Below are positions 1-5,002 of a DNA stretch of 5,002 nt, one piece after another. Numbering within the stretch: the stretch's first letter is position 1; the number at the start of each line of letters is the position of its first letter. The notes under the pieces were generated by a model, which worked only from the letters and a program-made list of their open reading frames with translations, had not been told where the DNA came from and searched no databases. Source of the DNA: JBDKTH01 sp964558295 (GTDB taxonomy: Bacteria > Planctomycetota > Planctomycetia > Pirellulales > Thermoguttaceae); contig CAZLDQ010000324.1 in the NCBI GenBank assembly GCA_964558295.1, positions 1 to 5,002 on the forward strand, read 5' to 3'. The translations under genes and the position numbers were made by a program.

Positions 1-113
1 CGTCCTGTTTTACTTATTCTGCCCAGTCGCGCAACATCATTTCAGCCGCACCCCGGTCAGGTCGGACCAGTTTTTGGGGTTTTTCGCCGACAGTCGAACG
101 GACGACGAGGTGG

Positions 114-127
114 GGGGCTGACGCCCC
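114..127 (-). terminator. Short GC hairpin abutting the operon's last stop codon (weak terminator candidate)
   Basis: GGGGC and GCCCC form a perfect 5-bp stem around a four-base loop, directly next to the TAA stop (130-128) of the minus-strand glycosyltransferase. No T-run follows on the minus strand (the next bases read CCACC), so it does not fit a standard Rho-independent terminator. It could help end transcription or protect the 3' end. The rest of 1-127 shows no gene on either strand that I can support. Confidence 0.25.
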
Positions 128-943
128 TTACACTGTCTGGCGGCACAAAAGCCTGGGGCCAAGAGAGCGGGCAGGCGCCCATCCCCATTTGTGGAGCCAG
201 CGCAGGTAGGAGCAGAGGTGCCGCAGTGCGTCGGGAGAGCAGAGACGGTTGCTTGCCCGTGACTCGATATGGTAACAGTGCGTGGCCCCATGGTACATCA
301 CCTGCCAACCCGCCCGGGCCATGCGCAGGCAATAGTCGAGATCCTCAAAGTATTTGACGAAGCGGGGATCAAACCCTCCCACCTCCTGATAGGCTTCACG
401 GCGGACCAGCATGAAACAGCCTGAAACCCAATCGCAGGGCCACGTCCCTCGAATGTCGCGATCCCGATAGAGGTAAGAGTCCAAGCTGCGACGTAGCACG
501 CTTCCCAACCCAAATCGTCGAGCGAGGATGATCGGCAGGGTCTGGAAACGCCGGGCGGCAAACGCATCTTGCCCATCCGGATGATAGATCCGACAACTGG
601 CGAGCCCACAGTCGGGATGCTGGTCCATGAATCGGACCATCTTGACCAGACACTGCTCCTCGGGAGTGAAATAGACGTCGGTGTTTAGCAGGAGCACGTA
701 ACGGGCAGTTGCCGCCTCGAGGAGGCGGTTGAGGTTGGCCGCATAGAACAGTCGTTGCCAGTTGTGGAGAACTTCCGTGACCGGAAAATAGCCGGTAAAG
801 GAATCGACCCCGTCCCGCGACGCGTTATCGACCAGCAATAGACGTGTCTGCAAAGAACCGGTTGAGCCAGCGAGGGTCGACAAAAGCTGCGTCATCCACG
901 CTTGTTCGTAGGTGTAGATCGCACCGATGTCCAAATCAATCAT
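128..943 (-). CDS. Family 2 glycosyltransferase (GT-A fold), surface-glycan assembly
   Basis: Inverting GT2 enzyme that transfers a sugar from a nucleotide donor, most likely onto a lipid-linked glycan on the cytoplasmic side of the membrane. With the ATG at 943 the protein has 271 residues. Visible motifs are LLLVDN (35-40, nucleotide-binding strand), LLLNTDVYF (84-92, the metal-binding position, with D89 as second acidic residue), DWVSGCFMLVRREAYQEVGGFD (171-192, acceptor-side region) and FEDLDYCLRMARAGW (199-213, with the ED.D catalytic-base region). There is no membrane segment. The start ATG overlaps the TGA of the upstream WecA-like gene as ATGA, and GGAG lies 9 bases before it. A TTG at 958 would add five residues but would overlap the GGAG, so I reject it. 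The N-terminus begins IDLDIGAIYTYEQAWM rather than with the usual VSVIIVNYN. This resembles a rhamnosyltransferase-like subgroup that I associate with planctomycetes (recalled, not searched). Donor and acceptor sugars cannot be told from the sequence. Confidence 0.9.
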   Translation of the reverse strand: MIDLDIGAIYTYEQAWMTQLLSTLAGSTGSLQTRLLLVDNASRDGVDSFTGYFPVTEVLHNWQRLFYAANLNRLLEAATARYVLLLNTDVYFTPEEQCLVKMVRFMDQHPDCGLASCRIYHPDGQDAFAARRFQTLPIILARRFGLGSVLRRSLDSYLYRDRDIRGTWPCDWVSGCFMLVRREAYQEVGGFDPRFVKYFEDLDYCLRMARAGWQVMYHGATHCYHIESRASNRLCSPDALRHLCSYLRWLHKWGWAPARSLGPRLLCRQTV

Positions 944-2454
944 GCGGCTTTGCTCCAACTCTCACGGGGCTGCTCCGTCGCCGGGGGTTCCGGTTTTGCC
1001 GATCGTGGCAAGCTTGGCAAGGAGGAATGATTGGCAAACTGGGTCCCAAACACCTCCAGGACCTGACCTAGCCCAGTGAGCCCGGCAAATTCCAGGCCGG
1101 GCAACACTTCTCCGCCAGCGCGAAGCTCGCAGCATCGCCCCCCCCGACCGTCGATCACCACGTTCAGCGACCAGCCGGCGTGAGTCTCGCGGACTGAAGA
1201 GGCCAGCCATTTGACTTCCAGGGGGGAGCCACTCGGAGCGGTGAGCACCATCTCCAACCACGCAACCTTCCAGGGTTTGACTTCCTGCAACAACATCGCC
1301 CACAACTCGTCCAGCGGGAGCTGGGCAAGATGTTTGACCGGTGGAAGTTGGTGAACCGGATGGAAGGTGCTCAGCCGATTGGCCCATTTCGCAAGCCGGA
1401 CCGCTACGAAGCTTTTGGCCAACGCCACTTCATGGTGGCCGAACAGCCGCAGGCGGATCATTACGACAATCAAGGTTAAGGCCGTGACCCATGCCAAGGC
1501 GTCGTTGCGAAAAATCGTAGCGGCGGTGGCCCCCGCCCCCGATAACAAGCAAAACGAGCCAATCACACAGAGGGCCTGCCAGGGGGTCAGCCCACGGTCC
1601 AACAGCCGGTGGTGGATGTGCTGGCGGTCAGGGGCGTCAAATCGCCGACCGGTCAACTTGCGGCGGATTACTGCCAAGGCCGAATCGAGAATGGGCAGGG
1701 TCATCACCACTGCCGGGGCGGCAATCGATAGAGTGGCCGAGGTCTTCAGCGACCCTTGAATTCCCAAGATTCCCACCATGAATCCAATGATCATGCTTCC
1801 CGAATCGCCCAGGAAGATACTCGCCTGTGGCAAATTGTAGGGTAAGAAGCCGGCCAAAGCCCCGGCTAGCACAAGGGCGATTACGGCAACGTGCGGATTC
1901 TCCATGTTCAGGGCGATCAGCCCGATCATTGCCGCGGTCGACAGCCCGACCGTGGTGGCCAACCCGTCCATCCCGTCCAACAGGTTCAAGGCGTTGATAC
2001 AGCCGATCAACCAGACCACGGTCAGCAGCGGTCCCAGCCAACCCAGTTCGATCGGATAGCCGAACGTGACAATCCGGTCAACGTAACAGCCGAAGAGTAC
2101 GACCGGCAGCACGGCCACGATCTGCAGGAAAAGCTTTACGCGAGCCTGCAAGTGATATCGGTCGTCGATCGCTCCGATCAGGCAGATGAACCCACCGACC
2201 ACGACCACCAAGAGAGAAAGTTGATCAAGGGCCGGCCCGACGCCAAAGGAGCCGAAGTGAGCTGTCGCCAGACCGAGGAGGGTGGCCGCATAGACCGCCA
2301 CACCGCCCCATAGTGGCACGACCCGGCGATGCAGCTTCCGTTCGCCATCCGGACAGTCGAGCACATCCCACTGCCGGGCCACGGTGCGGACTGCCGGCGT
2401 CAGGAACAGCGAGGCGGCAAAGGCGAGCAGCGAAGCAATTACCAGGATATCCAT
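940..2454 (-). CDS. wecA: WecA/TagO-like polyprenyl-phosphate N-acetylhexosamine-1-phosphate transferase with C-terminal extension
   Basis: Integral membrane enzyme of the MraY/WecA superfamily. It moves a HexNAc-1-phosphate (GlcNAc in WecA and TagO) from a UDP-sugar to undecaprenyl phosphate, the first step of O-antigen, teichoic acid or exopolysaccharide synthesis. About eleven hydrophobic segments span residues 3-335. Family motifs appear in order: ERKLHRRVVPLWGG (38-51), GAIDDRY with the Asp pair D97-D98, NALNLLDGMDGLA (154-166, D160 and D163), FLGDSGS (214-220) and DRQHIHHRLLDRGL (276-289). The WecA-type HIHH motif, rather than MraY features, favours WecA/TagO over peptidoglycan synthesis. 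At 504 residues it is roughly 150 longer than typical WecA. Residues about 345-504 form a soluble tail ending in a Pro/Glu/Ser-rich stretch. An in-frame TAA (2466-2464) four codons upstream makes the ATG at 2454 the earliest possible start, and I see no Shine-Dalgarno before it. The stop overlaps the downstream glycosyltransferase as ATGA, indicating one operon. The family call is strong; the exact sugar is not known. Confidence 0.93.
   Translation of the reverse strand: MDILVIASLLAFAASLFLTPAVRTVARQWDVLDCPDGERKLHRRVVPLWGGVAVYAATLLGLATAHFGSFGVGPALDQLSLLVVVVGGFICLIGAIDDRYHLQARVKLFLQIVAVLPVVLFGCYVDRIVTFGYPIELGWLGPLLTVVWLIGCINALNLLDGMDGLATTVGLSTAAMIGLIALNMENPHVAVIALVLAGALAGFLPYNLPQASIFLGDSGSMIIGFMVGILGIQGSLKTSATLSIAAPAVVMTLPILDSALAVIRRKLTGRRFDAPDRQHIHHRLLDRGLTPWQALCVIGSFCLLSGAGATAATIFRNDALAWVTALTLIVVMIRLRLFGHHEVALAKSFVAVRLAKWANRLSTFHPVHQLPPVKHLAQLPLDELWAMLLQEVKPWKVAWLEMVLTAPSGSPLEVKWLASSVRETHAGWSLNVVIDGRGGRCCELRAGGEVLPGLEFAGLTGLGQVLEVFGTQFANHSSLPSLPRSAKPEPPATEQPRESWSKAA
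953..956 (-). promoter_or_regulatory. Ribosome binding site GGAG deciding the glycosyltransferase start
   Basis: GGAG on the minus strand lies 9 bases upstream of the ATG at 943, inside the last codons of the WecA-like gene. It supports the ATGA-overlap start and translational coupling, and argues against the TTG at 958-956, which would use part of the same GGAG. Confidence 0.65.
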
Positions 2455-2575
2455 GGGGCAAAATTACACGGGGTGAAGCTGAGCGTCGCGGCACATCGTG
2501 GCTTCAAGATTCGGAGAAGACGAGTTTTCCGTATAAAGGAAATCAACCCGTCCAAAAAAGGCTCCCTGGTTGCGG

Positions 2576-2601
2576 TGAAAACGGTTATGAAAACGGTTAT
2601 G
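2576..2601. repeat. Perfect 12-base tandem direct repeat, possible operator
   Basis: TGAAAACGGTTA occurs twice back to back (2576-2587 and 2588-2599), followed by TG as the start of a third copy. It sits about 120 bases upstream of the WecA-like start and about 210 bases upstream of the divergent glycosyltransferase. Head-to-tail repeats of roughly one helical turn are a common layout for response-regulator binding sites. No regulator gene is in the window, so the role is inference. Confidence 0.6.
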
Positions 2602-2721
2602 TGAGAACGCAGAAAGAATGGGCACTCTGGGTAATAAAAGAGCCTGCGCCGGTGGGCTCCGATTATCGAATCAGACCAGGCGTGGTTATCGCAGAACTCG
2701 TATCATACGGCAACGTCAGTC

Positions 2722-2752
2722 TTGGTAAGATGGGCTTGTTTGAGCCTACCAA
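2722..2752 (+). promoter_or_regulatory. Bulged stem-loop in the leader of the second glycosyltransferase gene
   Basis: TTGGTA (2722-2727) pairs with TACCAA (2747-2752), and GGCT (2733-2736) pairs with AGCC (2743-2746). This gives ten base pairs with a five-base bulge and a six-base loop, ending 59 bases before the ATG at 2812. The TACC arm can instead pair with GGTA at 2757-2760. No U-run follows, so it is not a simple terminator. It may be a leader RNA structure, a DNA inverted repeat for a regulator, or chance. Confidence 0.3.
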
Positions 2753-2811
2753 CACCGGTAGAATCGCCCTGTCTCCACCAGCCAGCGGGGGTGCAAGTTG
2801 CCTGTCGGTCT

Positions 2812-3801
2812 ATGAGCCTCTCTTCTCCTCCCTCGTCGGTCTTCATTGTCCTCGCCACGTACAATGGGGCCGCCTTCCTCACCGAGCAGATCGAGAGTAT
2901 TCGCCGCCAGTCCTTTGCCGACTGGACCCTCTTGATCCGGGACGATCGGTCCACGGACGCGACGGGACAACTCATCGATAAGTGGGCGGCTGCCGACAAA
3001 CGAATTGTCGTCGTGGACGACCAGGGCTTGCGACTTGGGGCGGCCCAGAATTTTGGCCTGCTTCTGAAACAGGCTTACGCCTTGGGTGCCCAGTACGTCT
3101 TCTGCGCCGATCAGGATGACGTCTGGCTTCCCGACAAACTGTCCAAGCAACTGGCGCGGATGCAGGAAGCGGAACGTACAGCTCCTCAAGGCTCGCCGCA
3201 ATTGGTCTACTCCGATCTGACGGTGGTCGACGAGCATCTCGCGGTCGTCCACCCCTCGTTTCTCCGTTGTTCTCGGCTCTATCATGGGGCCGAAGAACCG
3301 TGGAAGACGTTGCTCGGGCGGAGCTTCGTGTTAGGATGTGCTTGCCTGGTCAACCGACCGTTATTGGAGTTGGCTCTGCCGCTGCCGGCAGCAGCCGTGA
3401 TGCACGATTGGTGGATGGCCCTGTGCGCTGCCACGACGGGGGGCATCTCGCCGGTGGCGGAGCCCCTGCTCCTATACCGACGGCATCGGGGCAATGCCAG
3501 TGGGCCGGCCAGCTTCTGGGGCGGACTCAATCCGCTGCGTCATTCCTGGAGGCAACGCTGGCAGACGGGCACGGCCAGTTTCCGTCAGTCGCTAGCTCAA
3601 GCCCAAGCCCTTCAGGAGCGGCTCCGTGAACGTTCGCCTGACGTATCCTCCGAATTGCAGCGTTCACTCGACCGCTGTTGCCAACTCCTGCACGGCTCTC
3701 CCTCCCGGCTTCGCGCCCTCTACCAGTTGTGGCGCCTCGGTATTCCCCAACTCGACCTACCCCGCCGGCTTCTCTATTATCTCTGCCTGCTGAGCCAATG
3801 A
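2812..3801 (+). CDS. Family 2 glycosyltransferase, rhamnosyltransferase-like
   Basis: Cytoplasmic GT-A glycosyltransferase of 329 residues, likely adding a sugar (rhamnose is the commonest assignment for this subgroup) to a polysaccharide under construction. Motifs are VFIVLATYNG (10-19, nucleotide-binding strand), LLIRDDRSTD (40-49), FCADQDDVWLPDKL (97-110, the QDD metal site), FVLGCACLVNR (172-182), MHDWWMALCAA (197-207, catalytic-base region) and EPLLLYRRHRGNASG (217-231). This is the cd04196-type order. The C-terminal third is charged and leucine-rich and looks helical (about 255-315), with no clear membrane span. I chose the ATG at 2812 because it puts the ATYNG motif at the usual distance from the N-terminus. 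An in-frame TTG at 2722 would add 30 residues with no family resemblance. No clear Shine-Dalgarno precedes either start. It faces away from the WecA-like operon across a shared control region, which suggests the same glycan pathway. Donor specificity is unproven. Confidence 0.9.
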   Translation: MSLSSPPSSVFIVLATYNGAAFLTEQIESIRRQSFADWTLLIRDDRSTDATGQLIDKWAAADKRIVVVDDQGLRLGAAQNFGLLLKQAYALGAQYVFCADQDDVWLPDKLSKQLARMQEAERTAPQGSPQLVYSDLTVVDEHLAVVHPSFLRCSRLYHGAEEPWKTLLGRSFVLGCACLVNRPLLELALPLPAAAVMHDWWMALCAATTGGISPVAEPLLLYRRHRGNASGPASFWGGLNPLRHSWRQRWQTGTASFRQSLAQAQALQERLRERSPDVSSELQRSLDRCCQLLHGSPSRLRALYQLWRLGIPQLDLPRRLLYYLCLLSQ

Positions 3802-3906
3802 GGAAGTGGCTGGTGGTCTGCGGGCCGCTGAGGAAGGGCGTGGGCCGTGGTGGGGTGCGCGGATTCTTTTGCGTCGCGAGACTCTGTTCCCTGTTCCCTC
3901 TTCTCG

Positions 3907-4710
3907 CTACTCCACCACGATCCCGTCCAGGTTCTCTTCGGGCGGCGGGAACTGCGGGTCCATCTCTTTCAGGGCCTTGCGGAGAATACGGCTGACGATG
4001 AGGTTCCGATACCATTTCTTATTGGCTGGCACAATGTGCCATGGGGCATAGGCCGTATTGCAGCGGGTCAGCGCGTCGTTGTAGGCCTGGACGTAGTCAT
4101 CCCAGAGCCGCCGCTCGTCGATATCCGCCTGGCGAAACTTCCAACGTTTGGTCGGATCGTCAAGGCGTGCCTGGAGACGTTTGCGCTGCTCGTCCTTGCT
4201 GATGTGGAGGAAGATCTTGACGATCTTCGTGCCGCCATCCGTGAGAAGTCGCTCGAAGGCATTGATCCGCTCATAGCGGCTCCGCCACTCCTTCTTGGGT
4301 ACGAGATTGTGGACGCGCACGATGAGTACGTCTTCATAGTGTGAGCGGTTGAAGATGCCGATCTCTCCTCGGCCAGGCACTGCCCGATGGATTCGCCAGA
4401 GGAAATCGTGATCTAATTCCGCGGCACTGGGCGTTTTGAAGGCGGTGACCTTGCAACTTTGCGGATTGAAGCCGCTCATTGCATGGCGAATCGTGCCGTC
4501 CTTGCCCGACGTGTCCATCCCCTGCAAGACGAGCAGCAACGCCCGCCGATTTTCCGCATAGAGCCGATACCCCAGGTCTGTCAGGGCCTCGGTGTTTTCC
4601 GCCGATTCCTCGAGGGCCTTCTTCTTCCCCGCAATGTCGCCGGTGTAGTCTGGAGACAGATCGTCCAGTCGGATCTCGGTTCCTGGTGCGAAAGTCAGTG
4701 GTTGTTTCAC
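3907..4710 (-). CDS. ppk2: Polyphosphate kinase 2 family protein (class III-like), polyphosphate:nucleotide phosphotransferase
   Basis: Soluble P-loop enzyme that uses inorganic polyphosphate to phosphorylate nucleotides. Class III members such as that of Meiothermus ruber convert AMP to ADP and ADP to ATP. The 267 residues match the one-domain length. Visible features are a Walker A motif GMDTSGKDG (64-72, K70), the Walker B region IFNRSHYEDVLIVRVH (119-134, with D127 of the YED), the lid segment KRLQARLDDPTKRWKF (177-192), and APWHIVPANKKWYRN (222-236). The ending NLDGIVVE resembles the class III C-terminus as I recall it. The start is GTG (4710-4708): an in-frame TGA lies at 4725-4723 with no other start codon between, and GAGGG sits 9 bases upstream. 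It converges on the glycosyltransferase gene across 105 bases and appears to be its own transcription unit. It has no clear functional tie to the glycan genes. The family is certain; the AMP-versus-ADP preference is inferred from resemblance. Confidence 0.95.
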   Translation of the reverse strand: MKQPLTFAPGTEIRLDDLSPDYTGDIAGKKKALEESAENTEALTDLGYRLYAENRRALLLVLQGMDTSGKDGTIRHAMSGFNPQSCKVTAFKTPSAAELDHDFLWRIHRAVPGRGEIGIFNRSHYEDVLIVRVHNLVPKKEWRSRYERINAFERLLTDGGTKIVKIFLHISKDEQRKRLQARLDDPTKRWKFRQADIDERRLWDDYVQAYNDALTRCNTAYAPWHIVPANKKWYRNLIVSRILRKALKEMDPQFPPPEENLDGIVVE

Positions 4711-4917
4711 GGCGATTGGCCCTCAAGGTCGACGGAATGGTCCAGTTATGAAATCGTATGTCAAACGGACAATGCGGATTAGAGGGGGTGGAGGAGCTTG
4801 CCCCGGTTTTCCGGACGAAATCACTAGAATAGCCGGCAATTCCCGCAGAATAGTCACTGGTCACGGCATTGCAAGAGAAAAGGAATGAAACCCCAAAGAA
4901 CGCAAAGGAAAAAAGGT
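4711..4917. other. Non-coding gap upstream of ppk2
   Basis: These 207 bases lie between the ppk2 start and the stop of the truncated upstream gene on the same strand. It contains CTATTCT twice on the minus strand (4832-4826 and 4853-4847), spaced 21 bases, and a purine-rich plus-strand tract (4872-4917) that reads as a pyrimidine-rich run just after the upstream stop codon. A TTGACA (4764-4759, minus) has no matching -10 box. No convincing promoter or hairpin terminator is visible. Confidence 0.4.
4720..4724 (-). promoter_or_regulatory. Ribosome binding site GAGGG for the GTG-started ppk2 gene
   Basis: GAGGG on the minus strand ends 9 bases before the GTG at 4710. It overlaps the end of an in-frame TGA (4725-4723), so no longer reading frame is possible and the GTG start is well fixed. 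Confidence 0.65.
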
Positions 4918-5002
4918 TCATCCGATAAAGCGTACCGGGTTTCCTGGCGGGATGTCCCAGGGAATGTTAAAACCGACGCTGGCCTCCTGATGAGGTAAAT
5001 GG
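4918..5002 (-). CDS. C-terminal end of an unidentified protein, cut by the window edge
   Basis: The minus strand is open from the right edge for 27 codons and ends in TGA (4920-4918). The residues end NIPWDIPPGNPVRFIG, a composition typical of a folded protein's C-terminus, without the Arg/Ser-rich look of shadow frames. The other two minus frames read less like protein: one stops after eleven codons, the other runs on through low-quality sequence. I do not recognise the family, and the fragment is too short to assign. The gene would be co-directional with ppk2, with a gap of about 200 bases, so an operon is possible but not shown. Confidence 0.5.
   Translation of the reverse strand, partial: HLPHQEASVGFNIPWDIPPGNPVRFIG

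Larger units (their letters stand above)
2455..2811. promoter_or_regulatory. Divergent intergenic control region between the WecA-like gene and the second glycosyltransferase
   Basis: These 357 bases separate two outward-facing genes, with no supported gene inside; open frames through it are extensions of antisense frames. It is more AT-rich than the flanking genes. It contains a 12-base tandem repeat (2576-2601), a five-base-arm palindrome CGTATCATACG (2699-2709), a small GC hairpin with GAGCC (2640-2644) pairing GGCTC (2655-2659), and a bulged stem-loop at 2722-2752. I could not find a convincing -35/-10 pair for either direction. That both promoters lie here is inferred from gene orientation. 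Confidence 0.55.

Noticed and set aside
61..91. GTCGG...CCGAC inverted repeat enclosing TTTTTGGGGTTTTT, as a terminator.
   Set aside because: The stem is five base pairs with a 21-base loop, and the T-runs lie in the loop rather than after the stem.
37..332. Small minus-strand frames running past the glycosyltransferase stop toward the left edge.
   Set aside because: Both start inside the glycosyltransferase in other frames and have shadow-like composition; no ribosome binding site or family motif is visible.
2722..2811. TTG-initiated N-terminal extension of the second glycosyltransferase.
   Set aside because: The 30 extra residues match nothing expected for the family, have no ribosome binding site, and overlap the leader stem-loop; ATG at 2812 gives a normal N-terminus.
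2313..2981. Plus-strand 222-residue frame spanning the divergent intergenic region.
   Set aside because: It begins antisense within the WecA-like gene, crosses the intergenic region and ends out of frame in the glycosyltransferase; it is low-complexity Arg/Gly/Pro-rich with no family resemblance.
3884..3897. Seven-base tandem repeat CTGTTCC in the convergent gap.
   Set aside because: Too short and simple to separate from chance, and no hairpin or T-run nearby supports a terminator for either convergent gene.
4736..4764. TTGACA at 4764-4759 on the minus strand as a -35 box for ppk2.
   Set aside because: At 17-base spacing the -10 position reads ACCATT, only two of six consensus bases; the nearby CATAAC is far too close.
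4334..4921. Minus-strand 195-residue frame starting with a lipoprotein-like leader (MNLFSFAFFGVSFLFSC) whose ATG overlaps the TGA of the truncated upstream gene as ATGA.
   Set aside because: About two thirds of it lies in another frame over the strongly supported ppk2 gene and reads Arg/Ser/Pro-rich like a shadow. The hydrophobic start comes from a pyrimidine-rich tract, which gives Phe, Leu and Ser codons by composition.

Overview
The window carries four complete protein genes and the last codons of a fifth. They form two unrelated functional groups. The DNA is GC-rich, apart from AT-richer intergenic patches. Family content (a WecA/TagO-like phosphosugar transferase with a long soluble tail, and a glycosyltransferase with the NTDVYF...EQC signature) suggests a planctomycete-type bacterium. 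That assignment is inference from recalled family resemblance only; there is no rRNA or other marker here.

Positions 1-2454 (minus strand): a two-gene polysaccharide-initiation operon. The first gene is a polyprenyl-phosphate GlcNAc-1-phosphate transferase (WecA/TagO/MraY superfamily, 2454 to 940). The second is a family 2 glycosyltransferase that overlaps it by the four bases ATGA (943 to 128). The first enzyme would load the first sugar-phosphate onto the lipid carrier, and the second would add a later sugar. A 127-base stretch follows with no gene, only a small hairpin touching the stop codon.

Positions 2455-2811: a long divergent intergenic region. It holds a perfect 12-base tandem repeat, a short palindrome and a bulged stem-loop just before the next gene. 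It probably carries the promoters and control sites for both directions.

Positions 2812-3801 (plus strand): a second, different family 2 glycosyltransferase of the rhamnosyltransferase-like type, probably acting on the same surface glycan. A short convergent gap of 105 bases (3802-3906) follows, with no convincing terminator.

Positions 3907-4710 (minus strand): a class III-like polyphosphate kinase 2, a soluble nucleotide-recharging enzyme with no obvious link to the glycan genes. It has a GTG start fixed by an in-frame stop just upstream and a good ribosome binding site. Upstream lie about 200 non-coding bases, then the C-terminal 27 codons of a minus-strand gene cut by the window edge (4918-5002).

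No tRNA, rRNA, CRISPR array, insertion sequence or defence system was seen. The genes are recognisable families. The points of most interest are the uncharacterised tail of the WecA-like protein, the repeat-bearing divergent control region and the corrected gene starts.
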